In this document: in pieces, positions 53,883-53,984 of the stretch
Numbering within the stretch: position 1 is the first letter of the stretch
How the letters are laid out: the number at the start of each line of letters is the position of its first letter
Source of the DNA: Acinetobacter tianfuensis
GTDB lineage: Bacteria > Pseudomonadota > Gammaproteobacteria > Pseudomonadales > Moraxellaceae
Length of the DNA stretch: 53,984 nucleotides
Direction of reading: 5' to 3'
NCBI RefSeq assembly: GCF_003611465.1
Contig: NZ_RAXV01000028.1
Coordinates: 1 to 53,984, forward strand
Notes under the pieces: model-generated
What the model saw: only the letters and a program-made list of their open reading frames with translations
Database searches by the model: none
What the model was told of the DNA's origin: nothing
Position numbers and translations under genes: made by a program

Positions 53883-53984
53883 TGTAGTGGTCAACAAATA
53901 TTGGACACATTTTTAAGTCTTTTTTCAGCCTCACAAGGGCTGAGTCCATCATTAAATTGATGTGGTTGTATCTGATTGTAATAT
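53883..53984. mobile_element. Right-hand end of an IS3-family insertion sequence (partial)
   Basis: The sequence from TGTAGTGGTCAACAAATATT onward has the TG-start expected for an IS3-family terminal repeat, and the transposase C-terminus reads into it on the minus strand. The element continues past the window edge. Confidence 0.75.
53891..53984 (-). CDS. IS3-family transposase, C-terminal fragment
   Basis: Thirty codons on the minus strand, cut by the window edge: YYNQIQPHQFNDGLSPCEAE followed by KRLKNVSNIC and a stop at 53891. The YYN...PH...NGLSP-AE pattern is the end of the DDE transposase (OrfB) of IS3 elements. The stop lies inside the terminal repeat, as usual for the family. Confidence 0.82.
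   Translation of the reverse strand, partial: YYNQIQPHQFNDGLSPCEAEKRLKNVSNIC

Noticed and set aside
1..53984. tRNA or rRNA genes
   Set aside because: I looked for cloverleaf T-arm sequences and rRNA signatures on both strands and saw none; a covariance search would be needed to be certain.

Overview
The window looks like a piece of an Acinetobacter chromosome (Moraxellaceae). This rests on the moderate-to-low GC content, the neighbour sets (ribF-ileS-lspA-fkpB; ubiG-mupP-yciK; dapA-bamC-purC; rhdA-psd), paired AAHS-type MFS carriers, a non-haemolytic-type phospholipase C and RcnB-like small periplasmic proteins. The species cannot be fixed from the sequence alone. No rRNA, tRNA, CRISPR array or complete prophage was seen. 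One insertion sequence (IS3 family) is cut by the right edge.

Layout. 1-4570: two tandem AAHS-family MFS carriers, each with its Shine-Dalgarno in the loop of a small perfect hairpin, then two AT-rich unknown genes and a small ankyrin protein. 4571-7005: the most striking part. Four minus-strand small RNA genes of about 121-157 nt each carry four or five AGGA motifs, mostly in hairpin loops. Each ends in a terminator whose own loop holds GGA. Each is preceded, at a constant 43-44 bp from a -10 box, by a close match to the GacA upstream activating sequence TGTAAG-N6-CTTACA. This is the architecture of the RsmX/Y/Z and CsrB sponge RNAs that titrate CsrA/RsmA. A TauD-type dioxygenase gene lies among them and has its own GGA-loop hairpin in the leader. 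7006-12575: an FMN reductase, then the ribF-ileS-lspA-fkpB operon. 12783-15412: a TDT-family carrier broken by a 4-bp duplication, a nucleoside phosphorylase-fold protein and a TetR regulator. 15728-19595: ssuADCB sulfonate uptake and desulfonation operon. 19932-25758: argA, two RcnB-like genes, a 51-codon small ORF, a conserved unknown, yciK, mupP and ubiG. 25938-34238: dsbA, a FabR-like regulator, rph, a 42-residue lipoprotein, phospholipase C, nadC, ampD, murJ and a tiny DUF1328 membrane protein. 34418-39026: YcgN-like protein, DUF523, a PAS-GGDEF-EAL protein and rarA, followed by a candidate minus-strand sRNA. 39421-46967: purC-bamC-dapA, a third MFS carrier, pncA, a BASS transporter and an Smp-like membrane protein. 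47027-53984: serB, a small membrane protein, an SCP2 protein, dtd, pncB, rhdA-psd and the end of the IS3-family element.

How it fits together. Much of the window is core metabolism: NAD salvage and synthesis (pncA, pncB, nadC), peptidoglycan recycling and lipid II export (ampD, mupP, murJ), sulfur scavenging (ssu) and envelope assembly (lspA, bamC, dsbA, psd). The regulatory theme is concentrated at the left. GacA-type boxes drive four predicted CsrA-binding RNAs, and three nearby mRNAs (both MFS genes and the dioxygenase) carry predicted CsrA-type hairpins at or near their start codons. The RNA cluster and its possible local targets are inferred from sequence only. CsrA binding and GacA dependence are predictions.
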